64,000 nt of DNA from Subsaximicrobium wynnwilliamsii (GTDB lineage Bacteria; Bacteroidota; Bacteroidia; Flavobacteriales; Flavobacteriaceae): NCBI RefSeq assembly GCF_007997225.1, contig NZ_VORM01000005.1:186001-250000 (forward strand). The letters run 5' to 3'. The notes beneath the pieces are model-generated. The model had not been told where the DNA came from. It ran no database searches and saw only the letters and a list, made by a program, of their open reading frames with translations. The position numbers were made by a program, and so were the translations under genes. Positions within the stretch are counted from its first letter, which is position 1, and each line of letters opens with the position of its first letter. Shown piece after piece: positions 34,605 to 43,664 of the stretch.

Positions 34605-35179
34605 ATGAAAAAACCAACCCTAGTTTTACTTTTAGTGATTTTTAGCTTTAGTAAATCTCTCAAGATTTAGTTTGTTTGAACTACAAACTTTACAATGCTG
34701 ATTACGATGTAACTGAGATAACTGATAAGAAATCAAAGGATCCGGCATCTTTTAAAACTAGTTCAAAATCAAACGCAATAGACTTGACCGTTTTTAAAGA
34801 TTCTTTGGTTGAATCCTCGAAATCTTCCTATAATAGCATAAAACGTCTTTTTGTTGGATTTACAGCAATTCTAACTAACTCTTCCAGGAATGAAGTAAGT
34901 CTATCGAATAAGGATGGAAGAATCACAATTGTTCGGCAAGCGCTCTACAAAAACAAATGGGAAAACGTAAAATCTTTCAATAAGACTCCAAGTCGCGTAT
35001 GTGGAAATAGTTATATGAGCAAAAGAACTATCAATGCCAATAGCTCCTTAATATTTGTTATACCGTGTTTAGATGGTAATGTAGAAACAACATTTAGACT
35101 CGTTCTATATCAAAAAAACAGAAAAGTCATATACTCGAATGAATTTCAAGGATTCGTATCAAGTGAGCTCTTAGAATAA
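34605..35179 (+). pseudogene. Exported hypothetical protein with a frameshift after the signal peptide
   Basis: An ATG at 34605 encodes a good signal peptide (KKPTLVLLLVIFSFSKS) but the frame stops at 34670. The mature protein continues in another frame as SQDLVCLNYKLYNADYDVTE, open from about 34655 to the stop at 35179 (about 170 residues), with RLFVGFTAILTN, RTINANSSLIFVIPC and TTFRLVLYQKNRKVIYS. The sharp join between signal peptide and mature start at AGTAAATCTC indicates a single indel. The product is unknown. An internal TTG at 34676 could only give a product without a signal. Confidence 0.65.
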
Positions 35180-35202
35180 GTACTATGGCTAAGGTGTAAA
35201 GT

Positions 35203-35289
35203 AAATTGCTGGTTCTGCGTACTCGGAAATTCTTTCAGATTTCCCTCTGTTTCGTTTTCATTTACTAATTTAGTTCCTAAGCCAACAAC
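35203..35289 (+). repeat. Cassette-like spacer, copy 2
   Basis: AATTGCTGGTTCTGCG, GGAAATTCTTTCAGATTTCC (inverted repeat GGAAAT/ATTTCC), TTCGTTTTCATTTACTAATTT and the end CCAACAAC. It is homologous throughout to 34039-34127. Confidence 0.75.
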
Positions 35290-35398
35290 TAATCTTATAC
35301 ATGACCATTGATTCTAAACACGTGTTAACATAAAACTATTTGCACGTATTTGGAAATTATTTTTGAATTTGTAAACAGCCACTCATAATCTCATTGTT

Positions 35399-35548
35399 AT
35401 GAATACAAAGTTGACCTTAGCAATAGACAAGGAAATAATTAAAAACGGTGCCTTTGTTCTCATTCAATTGTCAAAGGATTTAGAGAATAGAATTCCAGAG
35501 CTTATGCATCAAAAGAAAACCAAGGATGAAGTAATGACTTTTCTATAA
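35399..35548 (+). CDS. Short ORF, possible remnant of a DUF6364-type antitoxin
   Basis: The 49-residue reading starts MNTKLTLAIDKEIIK, like the first strand of small DUF6364/ribbon-helix-helix antitoxins (usually MKTKLTLTIDK...). It then departs (NGAFVLIQLSKDLENRIPEL) and stops at 35546-35548. It is shorter than the usual 75-85 residues. No toxin gene follows. It may be a truncated antitoxin or a chance ORF. Confidence 0.35.
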   Translation: MNTKLTLAIDKEIIKNGAFVLIQLSKDLENRIPELMHQKKTKDEVMTFL

Positions 35549-35635
35549 GGCTATTTTCAACTTTTGATAATCCTCTCAATTTATTCAGTTCAGTTTATCC
35601 GTCAATTTCTAATTTTAGAATTGCCGAACTCATAT

Positions 35636-35678
35636 AAAAAAAAGAACCTCCACTAACTTTTCGATAGTATGGAGGTTC
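35636..35678 (-). terminator. Rho-independent terminator of lpdA
   Basis: On the minus strand the arms GAACCTCCA and TGGAGGTTC enclose a loop of about 17 nt and are followed by a run of eight T (A's at 35636-35643 on the plus strand). Confidence 0.85.
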
Positions 35679-35693
35679 GTTATCATAGTATTG

Positions 35694-35735
35694 GATTCCT
35701 GCCTCTGCCAATCGGCAGAAAGGTTCGCAGGAATA
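35694..35735 (+). repeat. Short GC-rich hairpin repeat at the 3' end of lpdA
   Basis: ATTCCTGCCTCTGCCAATCG followed by GCAGAAAGGTTCGCAGGAAT folds on itself and touches the lpdA stop. It resembles the sequence at 12036-12077 touching the comM stop. Confidence 0.6.
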
Positions 35736-37136
35736 TTAGACGTGAAGCGCTCTATCTTCAGTAGCCGCCAATGCTGCTTCCTTTACAGCTTCGGCATAGG
35801 TTGGATGTGCATGCGACATTCTCGCGATATCCTCGGCACTGGCTTTGTACTCCATTGCGACGACTGCTTCAGCAATCAAATCGGCACAACGTGCGCCAAT
35901 CATGTGTACTCCCAAAATCTCATCGGTTTTCTTGTCGGCAAGGATTTTTACGAATCCGTCGGTGTCCATACTGGCGCGACTTCGGCCTAAAGCTCGCATT
36001 GGGAATTGTCCTGTTTTGTATTCGGTGCCAGCTTCTTTCAATTCTTCCTCGGTTTTTCCGACAGAAGCGACTTCTGGCCAAGTATAAACCACACCTGGAA
36101 TAAGGTTATAATCAATATGCGGTTTTTGACCTGCTAAAACTTCAGCAACAAAAACGCCTTCTTCCTCGGCTTTATGTGCCAGCATCGCACCTTTGATAAC
36201 ATCACCAATGGCATAGATGTTCTTCACATTCGTTTGTAAATGGCCGTTGACTTCCACTTGGCCTCTATCGTTGATGTTCACGCCAGCAGCTTCAGCATTG
36301 AGCCCATCGGTATATGGTCGTCGCCCTACTGAAACCAAGCAATAATCGCCTTTAAACTCTACTTCCTCGCCTTTTTTGTTATCGGCCTTGACGATGACTT
36401 CATCACCTTTGCGTTCAACCGATTTTACTTTATGTGAAACATTGATGTTGAATTTTGCCTTTTTAAAGACCTTGTTGAGCTCTTTGGAGAGGCCAGCATC
36501 CATCGAAGGAATGATGCGGTCCATATACTCCACAACCGTGACTTCCGCACCCAAACGTTTGTAAACTTGGCCCAATTCCAACCCAATCACACCGCCACCA
36601 ATGATGATCATGTGTTTAGGGATTTCTTTGAGTTTTAGGGCTTCAGTCGAAGTGATGATTCGCTCCTTGTCCAATTTGATAAATGGTAAATTAGCCGGTT
36701 TGGAACCTGTGGCGATAATGATGTTTTTAGCCTCAATTTCCAAAGATTCCTTCCCTTCTATTTTAATATGTGTGGCATCTTTAAAACTACCCATACCTTC
36801 ATAGACATCTATCTTATTTTTTTTCATCAAGAAATCAATCCCACTGGTGGTTTGATCTACCACAGCTTGTTTACGCGAGATCATTTGTTTTAGATTAACC
36901 TTGATCTCACCTGGAATATCGATGCCATGCTCCTCAAAATGTTTGATGGCATCATCATAGTGATGGGACGAGTCCAATAGCGCCTTACTCGGGATGCAGC
37001 CCACATTGAGGCAAGTGCCGCCAAGGGTTGAATATTTTTCGATTATTGCGGTTTTCATACCCAATTGTGCGCAACGTATGGCTGCAACATAACCTCCAGG
37101 TCCAGAACCGATAATTGCGACGTCGTAAGATTTCAT
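35736..37136 (-). CDS. lpdA: Dihydrolipoyl dehydrogenase
   Basis: E3 flavoprotein of the 2-oxoacid dehydrogenase complexes and glycine cleavage. The 466-residue enzyme has FAD-binding DVAIIGSGPGGYVAAI, the redox-active disulfide GGTCLNVGCIPSKALL (about 40-55), NAD-binding IIGGGVIGLELG, YAIGDV and the dimer-interface His-Glu in MSHAHPTYAEAVKEA. The start is set at ATG 37136 (KSYDVAIIGSG). The longer in-frame reading to 37289 overlaps the neighbouring peptidase gene and is not homologous. No E1 or E2 gene is adjacent. Confidence 0.96.
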   Translation of the reverse strand: MKSYDVAIIGSGPGGYVAAIRCAQLGMKTAIIEKYSTLGGTCLNVGCIPSKALLDSSHHYDDAIKHFEEHGIDIPGEIKVNLKQMISRKQAVVDQTTSGIDFLMKKNKIDVYEGMGSFKDATHIKIEGKESLEIEAKNIIIATGSKPANLPFIKLDKERIITSTEALKLKEIPKHMIIIGGGVIGLELGQVYKRLGAEVTVVEYMDRIIPSMDAGLSKELNKVFKKAKFNINVSHKVKSVERKGDEVIVKADNKKGEEVEFKGDYCLVSVGRRPYTDGLNAEAAGVNINDRGQVEVNGHLQTNVKNIYAIGDVIKGAMLAHKAEEEGVFVAEVLAGQKPHIDYNLIPGVVYTWPEVASVGKTEEELKEAGTEYKTGQFPMRALGRSRASMDTDGFVKILADKKTDEILGVHMIGARCADLIAEAVVAMEYKASAEDIARMSHAHPTYAEAVKEAALAATEDRALHV

Positions 37137-37242
37137 AAGAAAATATTTATTAGATTTTATAGTGCGATTCCCTCCCAATAGTTCTTGGGATGTTGAGAAC
37201 TGCGGTGCAAAAATACGACTTTGATTAAAGATTTGCGAATTT

Positions 37243-38895
37243 TTAAAACCTATAATTAGCAGCATTATTGATTCCCTTTTTTGCTTCAATATCTTTTAAA
37301 ACCCATTCTAACTCTGGATCAATATGGTTGAGCCTATCTTGGTAAGTTGGGATAATCTCAACATCTGGTTTTACACCATAACCATCTGTATCTACTTTTT
37401 GCTTTGTGTCTATTTTCATCAAGCCTATTCTTACTTCCACCTTTGTGTTAGGCAATTCGTAGATTTTAAATAATCCCGCTACTGTACCATTATAAGCACC
37501 TCCTGTTTCTTCTCCTACAAAAGTAGCTCTATTGGTTCCATGCAATTGTGATGCAAGTACCGATGAGGCTGAAAATGAATTTCCATTGATTAACACATAA
37601 ACTTTCCCGTTAAAATTCAATGGTTTTGGTTCTTGCTCTTGAGCCGATTTAAATTTACGGTAAAGCTGACCATCTTTTTTACTTACCCGAAGCACATCTG
37701 CCATAGCCAAACCAGGTGATAACAGGCCAGCAAACATCTTAAGACCTAACGAATTTGAATTACTCATCAAACTTTTTAGAATGGGAAATCTAGTATTGGT
37801 TTCACTTTTATTTAAAAATGTATAATTTTCATCTGTGAGATACCCGTACAAATACTCGATTTCATTTAAACGTCCTCCAAAATTATTCCTCAAGTCTAAG
37901 ATAAGTATTTCGGTTTTGAGTGAATCCAATACTGTAAAGGTGTCATCGTAAAACCCCTTATAATTTCCATTTTGAAATCCTTTGATCTTAATCATTGCCA
38001 CTGTGCTGTCCTTACCTACAAAGTTTAAGTTTCTAGTGTAGTTTTTCACGTTTGGCATGTTTGGTGTTGGCACAAAACCATATTTGCTATTATATTTTCG
38101 TTTGGCTTTATTCTCTAATTTTTTTGCTTTTCGTTCAGCTTTAGTCAGTTTTGGCTTTGTCTTATTTGCCAGTTTAATAGAATCTCTTTTGATGGAATCG
38201 TTCTTTATTTGAAGTTGGTCTCTCAAAGGTCTTCTCTTATAATTTTTAACAAATGTAGAATCTGCATTTCTTAAGGTTAATGAAATACTATCAAAACGTC
38301 CTTTATCACTTGCATAATAGCGTAAAAAACGATTGCCAACTACACGGTTATGAAATGTGGTATTGTAGCCATCCGAAGCAATCAAATCTTTATACTTTCT
38401 AATCAAATCTTGAGATGATTCGTCTTCAATTTTTAAAATTTCAGCATTGATTAAAACAGAATCCTTACCCACAGCATCAGTGATAAATAGCTTACCGTCC
38501 AAATACTCAAAACTTAGATAACTAATATCAAAACGAGTCTTTAGGAGTTCCTTTCGTTGATCCCTAGATAATTTTGTACTAGGAGGTGAAATTGACGTGT
38601 GACCTTGACCAATATGTTTAGTAACCATTGCTAATTGCTTATAAAACGTACGACCATCCATGGGTTCATTGATCGCCTTTTTTAGGCTGTCAAACTTAAA
38701 ATCCAACGTTTCTTTAGGGACATATTGATATAATCGTGGGTGATGACGTTGGAGTTGCGTGTATGCTTTATCAATATCTTCATGCACATCTTTAACGGGA
38801 TGAAGTTGTGTAACTTGTAAGTTGTACTTTTCTATACTTCCACAAGAGACCAAAACGATGAGCGTACAAAGCGTTAATACTATTTTTTTAATCAT
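37243..38895 (-). CDS. S41-family peptidase lipoprotein
   Basis: The 550-residue protein has a lipoprotein signal (IVLTLCTLIVLVSCGS, Cys 19), an N-terminal helical domain, a Lys/Arg-rich insert at about 230-275 and the tail-specific protease core: ILDLRNNFGGRLNEI, VYVLINGNSFSASSVLASQL with the nucleophile Ser, and FVGEETGGAYNGTV. The PDZ domain is not obvious. It probably acts at the cell envelope on unknown substrates. Confidence 0.9.
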   Translation of the reverse strand: MIKKIVLTLCTLIVLVSCGSIEKYNLQVTQLHPVKDVHEDIDKAYTQLQRHHPRLYQYVPKETLDFKFDSLKKAINEPMDGRTFYKQLAMVTKHIGQGHTSISPPSTKLSRDQRKELLKTRFDISYLSFEYLDGKLFITDAVGKDSVLINAEILKIEDESSQDLIRKYKDLIASDGYNTTFHNRVVGNRFLRYYASDKGRFDSISLTLRNADSTFVKNYKRRPLRDQLQIKNDSIKRDSIKLANKTKPKLTKAERKAKKLENKAKRKYNSKYGFVPTPNMPNVKNYTRNLNFVGKDSTVAMIKIKGFQNGNYKGFYDDTFTVLDSLKTEILILDLRNNFGGRLNEIEYLYGYLTDENYTFLNKSETNTRFPILKSLMSNSNSLGLKMFAGLLSPGLAMADVLRVSKKDGQLYRKFKSAQEQEPKPLNFNGKVYVLINGNSFSASSVLASQLHGTNRATFVGEETGGAYNGTVAGLFKIYELPNTKVEVRIGLMKIDTKQKVDTDGYGVKPDVEIIPTYQDRLNHIDPELEWVLKDIEAKKGINNAANYRF

Positions 38896-38995
38896 GTTGA
38901 CTATATGTAATTAAGGATTGTGATACTGGTTTGTACTTTATAGACGCAAAAAAATGGATAATGGTTGCTTTGACATTTTTTTTATACTGAAATAG

Positions 38996-39622
38996 TTACG
39001 ACGGAAACCCAAGCATGTCACCCATCCCTACCGTAAACAACCAGCACCCATAAATGGCGTGTTCTAAAGAAACCAATAGCGTTGATTTTGTTTTTTTATA
39101 AGTTAAGGCGAACAATAGTCCACCAACGAAGGTCAGGACCATGACCAGCACATTGCCGAAGAACAGATGCGCCAAAGAAAATAAAGCAGCATTTAAAAGT
39201 ATGAAGCCCATTTCATTTTTAACCAATGATTGATACCGCTTAAAAAACAAGGTTCTATAAATGAGCTCCTGAGGATACACCGAAAAAAGACTGTAAAAAA
39301 ACAGAATGGCGAGCCACAATAAAGGTTTATTAAGTACGACCATATAAAGATTTTGGCGATCTACAAACCACATATACAAGGTGGTGAGCACAGCAATGAT
39401 TACCAATTGGCTGAAAGTACGTTGCAAAAATGACCTCCAATTAATTTGTGCTGCGATTTCAAACTTGATCTTTTCAACGCGCATCAACACAAACAAGACG
39501 TATAAAAACCCGATCGTCCCAATCGTCATTTTTAACCAAATTGCATAATCAATGGCGAAACTTACCGGTATAAAAATAAAAATTATAAATAATTCGGAAA
39601 TTTTATAAACGTAGGATTGCAT
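38996..39622 (-). CDS. CPBP-type intramembrane protease (Abi family)
   Basis: The 208-residue protein has about six membrane helices with the three CPBP motifs: YPQELIYR (about 116-123), FSLAH (148-152) and HAIYG (188-192). Known enzymes carry EExxxR in motif 1. Here the first Glu is Gln (QELIYR), while the second Glu, the Arg and both His are kept. It may still cut peptides with one Glu, or act as an inactive relative. It is 17 bp downstream of the lrp-type gene and could share its transcript. Confidence 0.85.
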   Translation of the reverse strand: MQSYVYKISELFIIFIFIPVSFAIDYAIWLKMTIGTIGFLYVLFVLMRVEKIKFEIAAQINWRSFLQRTFSQLVIIAVLTTLYMWFVDRQNLYMVVLNKPLLWLAILFFYSLFSVYPQELIYRTLFFKRYQSLVKNEMGFILLNAALFSLAHLFFGNVLVMVLTFVGGLLFALTYKKTKSTLLVSLEHAIYGCWLFTVGMGDMLGFPS

Positions 39623-39639
39623 TTTCTAAAGTTATAAAT

Positions 39640-40104
39640 TTAAACGACACTAATTGCAGTGGTATGTTTGACTTCGCTAATCATAAAAGCGCTGTGGGTA
39701 CTCCCAATATGACTAATGCTGGTCAACTTCTCAACCATGAATTTCCGAAACTCCTCCATGTCGCCAACCAGCACTTTCAACAAGTAATCGTAATCACCAC
39801 TGGTATGGTAACACTCTAAAACCTCCTTGAGTTTAATGACTTCCTTTTCAAATTGCCTCACATGATCCTGGGTATGTTGCGTCAATTTAATGCTACAAAA
39901 GCTCACAAAACTTTTGTTGACCTTGCTTTTATCTACCAAGGCCACGTATTTGGAAATGACCTGGGCACGCTCCAATTTTTTGATGCGCTCATAAACCGCG
40001 GTCACGGAAAGATTAAGTTGCAGTGCCAGTTGTTTGTTGGTTTGTTTGCTGTCGTTCTGCAATATCTTCAGCAGCATTTTATCTATGGGATCTAAGTTTG
40101 TCAT
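39640..40104 (-). CDS. Lrp/AsnC-family transcriptional regulator
   Basis: The 154-residue protein has an N-terminal helix-turn-helix (KMLLKILQNDSKQTNKQLAL... VYERIKKLE) and a C-terminal RAM/ligand-binding domain with ECYHTSGDYDYLLKV. It is divergently placed from a Met/Cys-type PLP lyase gene with a 161-bp region between the starts, so it most likely controls that gene in response to an amino acid (inference). Confidence 0.93.
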   Translation of the reverse strand: MTNLDPIDKMLLKILQNDSKQTNKQLALQLNLSVTAVYERIKKLERAQVISKYVALVDKSKVNKSFVSFCSIKLTQHTQDHVRQFEKEVIKLKEVLECYHTSGDYDYLLKVLVGDMEEFRKFMVEKLTSISHIGSTHSAFMISEVKHTTAISVV

Positions 40105-40265
40105 TTTTGAAAGATTTTCGGGATTGGGTTTTGCATCTCAACAAAATAACAATTAAAATCTATAACAATCCGTTTAATTAGTTTTATATGCTGAATAATG
40201 AGTCTTCCATTGATAAATCATCTAATAGTTCGCATATTTGGTGTCTAACTATAAATTTATTAGCA

Positions 40266-41465
40266 ATGGCATTTAAACCCGCAAATAATATCCAGGATTT
40301 ACAATATTTTGGCGAATTTGGAGGCGTCAATCCTTCAATTTCCGATTCTTCCACCTATACATTTTTGTCTGCAAAGACCATGTTTGATACCTTTGAGGGC
40401 AATGCCGACGGGTGTTATCTCTACTCACGGCACTCCTCGCCTTCCAATTTGTATTTAGGCGAAGCCTTAGCAGCTATGGAAGGCACCGAAACAGCAAATG
40501 TCTCGGCCTCTGGCATGGGCGCCATCTCTCCGGTATTGATGCAATTATGTGGGGCTGGCGAACATATTGTTTCTAGCCGAACGATTTACGGAGGCACCTA
40601 TGCCTTTCTAAAAAACTTTATCCCTCGATTTAAGGTAAGCACCTCATTTGTGGATATTACCAATTTGGAAGCCGTTGAGGCTGCCATCAACAAAAACACC
40701 AAAGTCTTGTATTGCGAATCGGTAAGCAATCCCCTATTGGAAGTTGCAGATATTAAAGGTCTGGCAGAAATCGCTAAACGTCACCATTTGCAATTAGTGG
40801 TCGATAATACGTTTTCGCCGCTATCCATTTCACCCGCGCAATTGGGCGCTGATATTGTAATTCACAGTTTGACCAAGTTCATCAATGGCTCCAGTGACAC
40901 TGTAGGTGGTGTGGTTTGTGGCACTCAGGAATTCATCAACGAATTGCGAAGCGTAAACGATGGCGCTTCTATGCTGTTGGGTTCTACAATGGACAGCTTG
41001 CGCGCGGCTTCGGTTTTAAAAAACTTGAGAACGCTGCACATTCGCATGCAACAGCACAGTCACAACGCCAATTATTTGGCTGAAAAATTTGAACACGACG
41101 GACTCAAAACCGTTTATCCAGGTTTAGCTTCCCATCCATCGCACCAATTATTCAAATCGATGATGAACGAAAAATATGGATATGGCGGTATGCTTACCAT
41201 TGATGTTGGCAGTTTGGATAAGGCCAATGCGCTCATGGAGATGATGCAAAACGAAAATCTGGGGTATTTGGCAGTAAGCCTTGGGTTTTACAAAACCTTG
41301 TTCTCTGCTCCAAGCAGCTCTACATCTTCTGAAATTTCTGAAGAAGAGCAGGCTGAAATGGGCTTAAGCGACGGCCTCATTCGATTTTCAATTGGCTTGG
41401 ATGCCGATATTGAGCGTACCTATCAAGTGATGCGTTCTTGTATGGAAAAATTGGATATTTTATAA
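40266..41465 (+). CDS. Cys/Met-metabolism PLP enzyme (methionine gamma-lyase-like)
   Basis: The 399-residue fold-type I PLP enzyme has SRHSSPSNLYLGEALAAMEG (PLP phosphate contacts), SASGMGAISPVLMQL, DNTFSPLSISPAQLGAD (Asp to pyridine N) and the PLP-binding Lys in HSLTKFINGSSD. The family includes methionine gamma-lyase, cystathionine gamma-lyase and O-acylhomoserine sulfhydrylases; the exact reaction is not settled. The start is set at ATG 40266 (AFKPANNIQDLQYF). An upstream ATG at 40188 lies in the regulatory region shared with the divergent Lrp gene. Confidence 0.88.
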   Translation: MAFKPANNIQDLQYFGEFGGVNPSISDSSTYTFLSAKTMFDTFEGNADGCYLYSRHSSPSNLYLGEALAAMEGTETANVSASGMGAISPVLMQLCGAGEHIVSSRTIYGGTYAFLKNFIPRFKVSTSFVDITNLEAVEAAINKNTKVLYCESVSNPLLEVADIKGLAEIAKRHHLQLVVDNTFSPLSISPAQLGADIVIHSLTKFINGSSDTVGGVVCGTQEFINELRSVNDGASMLLGSTMDSLRAASVLKNLRTLHIRMQQHSHNANYLAEKFEHDGLKTVYPGLASHPSHQLFKSMMNEKYGYGGMLTIDVGSLDKANALMEMMQNENLGYLAVSLGFYKTLFSAPSSSTSSEISEEEQAEMGLSDGLIRFSIGLDADIERTYQVMRSCMEKLDIL

Positions 41466-41607
41466 ATCAAAAAACAAGACTTTTTACTTTAAATGGGCTC
41501 ATTGTGAGTTGGCTTCAAACATTACAGCAAAAGGACAGAAAACATAAATTGGCTACTTACTCGCTTTAGGGTTTCTGTCATAAGTCCTTAATAAAACCTA
41601 GCAACTA

Positions 41608-41636
41608 ACAGACTCATAACTCGAGTCTGTTTTTTA
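41608..41636 (+). terminator. Rho-independent terminator after the PLP lyase
   Basis: Arms ACAGACTC (41608-41615) and GAGTCTGT (41623-41630), loop ATAACTC, then TTTTTATT. The rest of the 314-bp gap to the nhaC gene shows nothing recognisable. Confidence 0.85.
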
Positions 41637-41779
41637 TTAAAACATAGCCTCTAAAATAACAACCTAAAACTCCAATTTACTTGATTTTTATATTCGTTAG
41701 GATTTAGAACACAATGTCGCAATTTGCAGAATAGCCAACATTATTGTAACATTACGAGACCAAAAACTAAATCTTATTT

Positions 41780-43453
41780 ATGGAAGACGATAAAAATAGT
41801 TCAGAATTCGAAGCAGGTGGACAGCATATCGTTGAAAATAGGGAACTTAATCTTTTTGAGGCGCTCATTCCGGTTGTGATTTTGATGGGAATGCTGGCCT
41901 ATAATATTTTTTTCGTTGAAGGCCAAGAATGGTTTGGCACTTATACCAATCAAATTATCCTGTTATTGGGTGGTGGAGTTGCCGCCGTGGTTGGATTTTT
42001 CAATAAAGTCCGATTTAAAAGGATGCTAAAGGAAATCTGGGAAAATCTCCAAAGTGTTTTTGTACCCATCATGATTCTGTTCCTCGTAGGTGCTTTGGCA
42101 GGCACCTGGCTTATTAGTGGCGTCATCCCTGCCATGGTCTATTACGGTCTCCAAGTCTTGAGTCCGGCGATATTTTTGCCGGCTTCCGTAGTGATTGCGG
42201 CGGTCATTTCCATAGCCACTGGAAGTTCCTGGACCACATCGGCCACCGTTGGCATTGCCTTAGTTGGCATTGGCACAGCTTTGGGCATCAATCCTGGGAT
42301 GATTGCTGGAGCAGTGATTTCCGGCGCTTATTTTGGAGATAAAATGTCCCCTTTGAGTGACACAACCAATTTGGCACCTGCCATGGCGGGAACCGATTTG
42401 TTCACCCACATAAAATACATGGCATTTACCACCGTGCCAACAATTTTGATTACGCTAATTGTCTTCGGAATCATTAGCGCTTCCTTGCAAACCACCGGTA
42501 ATGCTGATATCTCGCAAATTCTCGAAACCATAGCTGCAACCTTCAACATCACACCTTGGCTTTTTTTAGTGCCAATTGCAGTGGTGGGTTTGATTCTTTT
42601 AAAAACCAAACCACTTATCGCACTGGGGACTGGCGTGGTATTAGCCGGCATCTTTGCGTTCGTTTTTCAACCAGAGGTTCTTGAAAATGTGACGGGTTCA
42701 AAAACCGAAACCATAGTAAAAGCGGTACTTACCGATACTAATATCCCAATTGATGACAAATCTTACACGGCTAACCTCAATGAACAAGATCGTGAGGCCA
42801 TAGCCAACAATGCCGATCTCGCTCCTTTATTTAAAGAGGGTGGTATCGAAAAAAACTTTAGCGATGAAGAATTGGCAAAACTCTTTTCTGAAACCACTTA
42901 TGACCAAGCCACCTTGGATGAAAAAGTGGATAGCATTAGTAAATTATTGACCATCGATAAACTGAAACAACTTTTTGGTTCCGGCGGCATGGAAGGCATG
43001 ATTTGGACGATACTATTGATTTGCTGTGCCATGGTTTTTGGTGGTATTATGGATGCTATTGGCGCACTTGCACGCGTTACAAAGGCGCTGCTCTCGGTGG
43101 CTTCGTCTATTTTCGGATTGTTCGCCAGTACCGTTGCCAGTTGTATTGGCTTAAACATAGTGGCTTCAGACCAATACCTAGCCATCGTTATCCCTGGCAA
43201 GATGTTCAAAAAAGCCTTTGAGGACCGCGATTTGGCGCCTGAGAACTTGAGTCGTACCTTGGAAGATTCTGGGACGGTAACTTCAGTACTTATTCCATGG
43301 AATACCTGTGGCGCCTATCAATCTGGTGTTTTGGGTGTTGGTGTTGGTGAGTACTTTTTCTATGCAATATTCAATTGGTTGAGTCCGTTTATGACCTTAA
43401 CTTTTGCAGCTTTGTCAATTAAGATACGAATGCGCTCAAAGACTAATTCCTAA
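41780..43453 (+). CDS. nhaC: NhaC-family Na+/H+ antiporter
   Basis: The 557-residue protein has about 11-12 membrane helices and the family stretches GSSWTTSATVGIAL (about 154), GAVISGAYFGDKMSPLSDT (about 176) and a C-terminal SGTVTSVLIPWNTCGAYQSG. A hydrophilic acidic insert of roughly 90 residues (about 310-400, TETIVKAVLTDTN... KVDSISKLLTIDKL) makes it longer than usual NhaC proteins of about 460-490. The substrate could be sodium or, in relatives, malate-lactate. The gene stands alone. Confidence 0.9.
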   Translation: MEDDKNSSEFEAGGQHIVENRELNLFEALIPVVILMGMLAYNIFFVEGQEWFGTYTNQIILLLGGGVAAVVGFFNKVRFKRMLKEIWENLQSVFVPIMILFLVGALAGTWLISGVIPAMVYYGLQVLSPAIFLPASVVIAAVISIATGSSWTTSATVGIALVGIGTALGINPGMIAGAVISGAYFGDKMSPLSDTTNLAPAMAGTDLFTHIKYMAFTTVPTILITLIVFGIISASLQTTGNADISQILETIAATFNITPWLFLVPIAVVGLILLKTKPLIALGTGVVLAGIFAFVFQPEVLENVTGSKTETIVKAVLTDTNIPIDDKSYTANLNEQDREAIANNADLAPLFKEGGIEKNFSDEELAKLFSETTYDQATLDEKVDSISKLLTIDKLKQLFGSGGMEGMIWTILLICCAMVFGGIMDAIGALARVTKALLSVASSIFGLFASTVASCIGLNIVASDQYLAIVIPGKMFKKAFEDRDLAPENLSRTLEDSGTVTSVLIPWNTCGAYQSGVLGVGVGEYFFYAIFNWLSPFMTLTFAALSIKIRMRSKTNS

Positions 43454-43615
43454 ATTCTCAATAAACAAAAGCCATTATTCGTGTTTTCGAATATTCCGAC
43501 CTCTAAAATCATGAATTTAGCACAAACTGCCATACTTTCACTTAACTATTAACTTTTGCTATTCGATTATAATTTTTCATAATCAATTCCTATGGAAACA
43601 GCCTCCTTTGTTGTC

Positions 43616-43623
43616 TATCTTTG
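43616..43623 (+). promoter_or_regulatory. Putative peroxiredoxin promoter -7 element (TATCTTTG)
   Basis: TATCTTTG ends 41 bp before the ATG at 43665, leaving a leader of about 35 nt. The in-frame TTG at 43608 lies upstream of this word, so it cannot be the start from this promoter. Confidence 0.55.
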
Positions 43624-43664
43624 TCGTAGTTAAAACAAACATAAATAACAAAAAATTTAAGATA

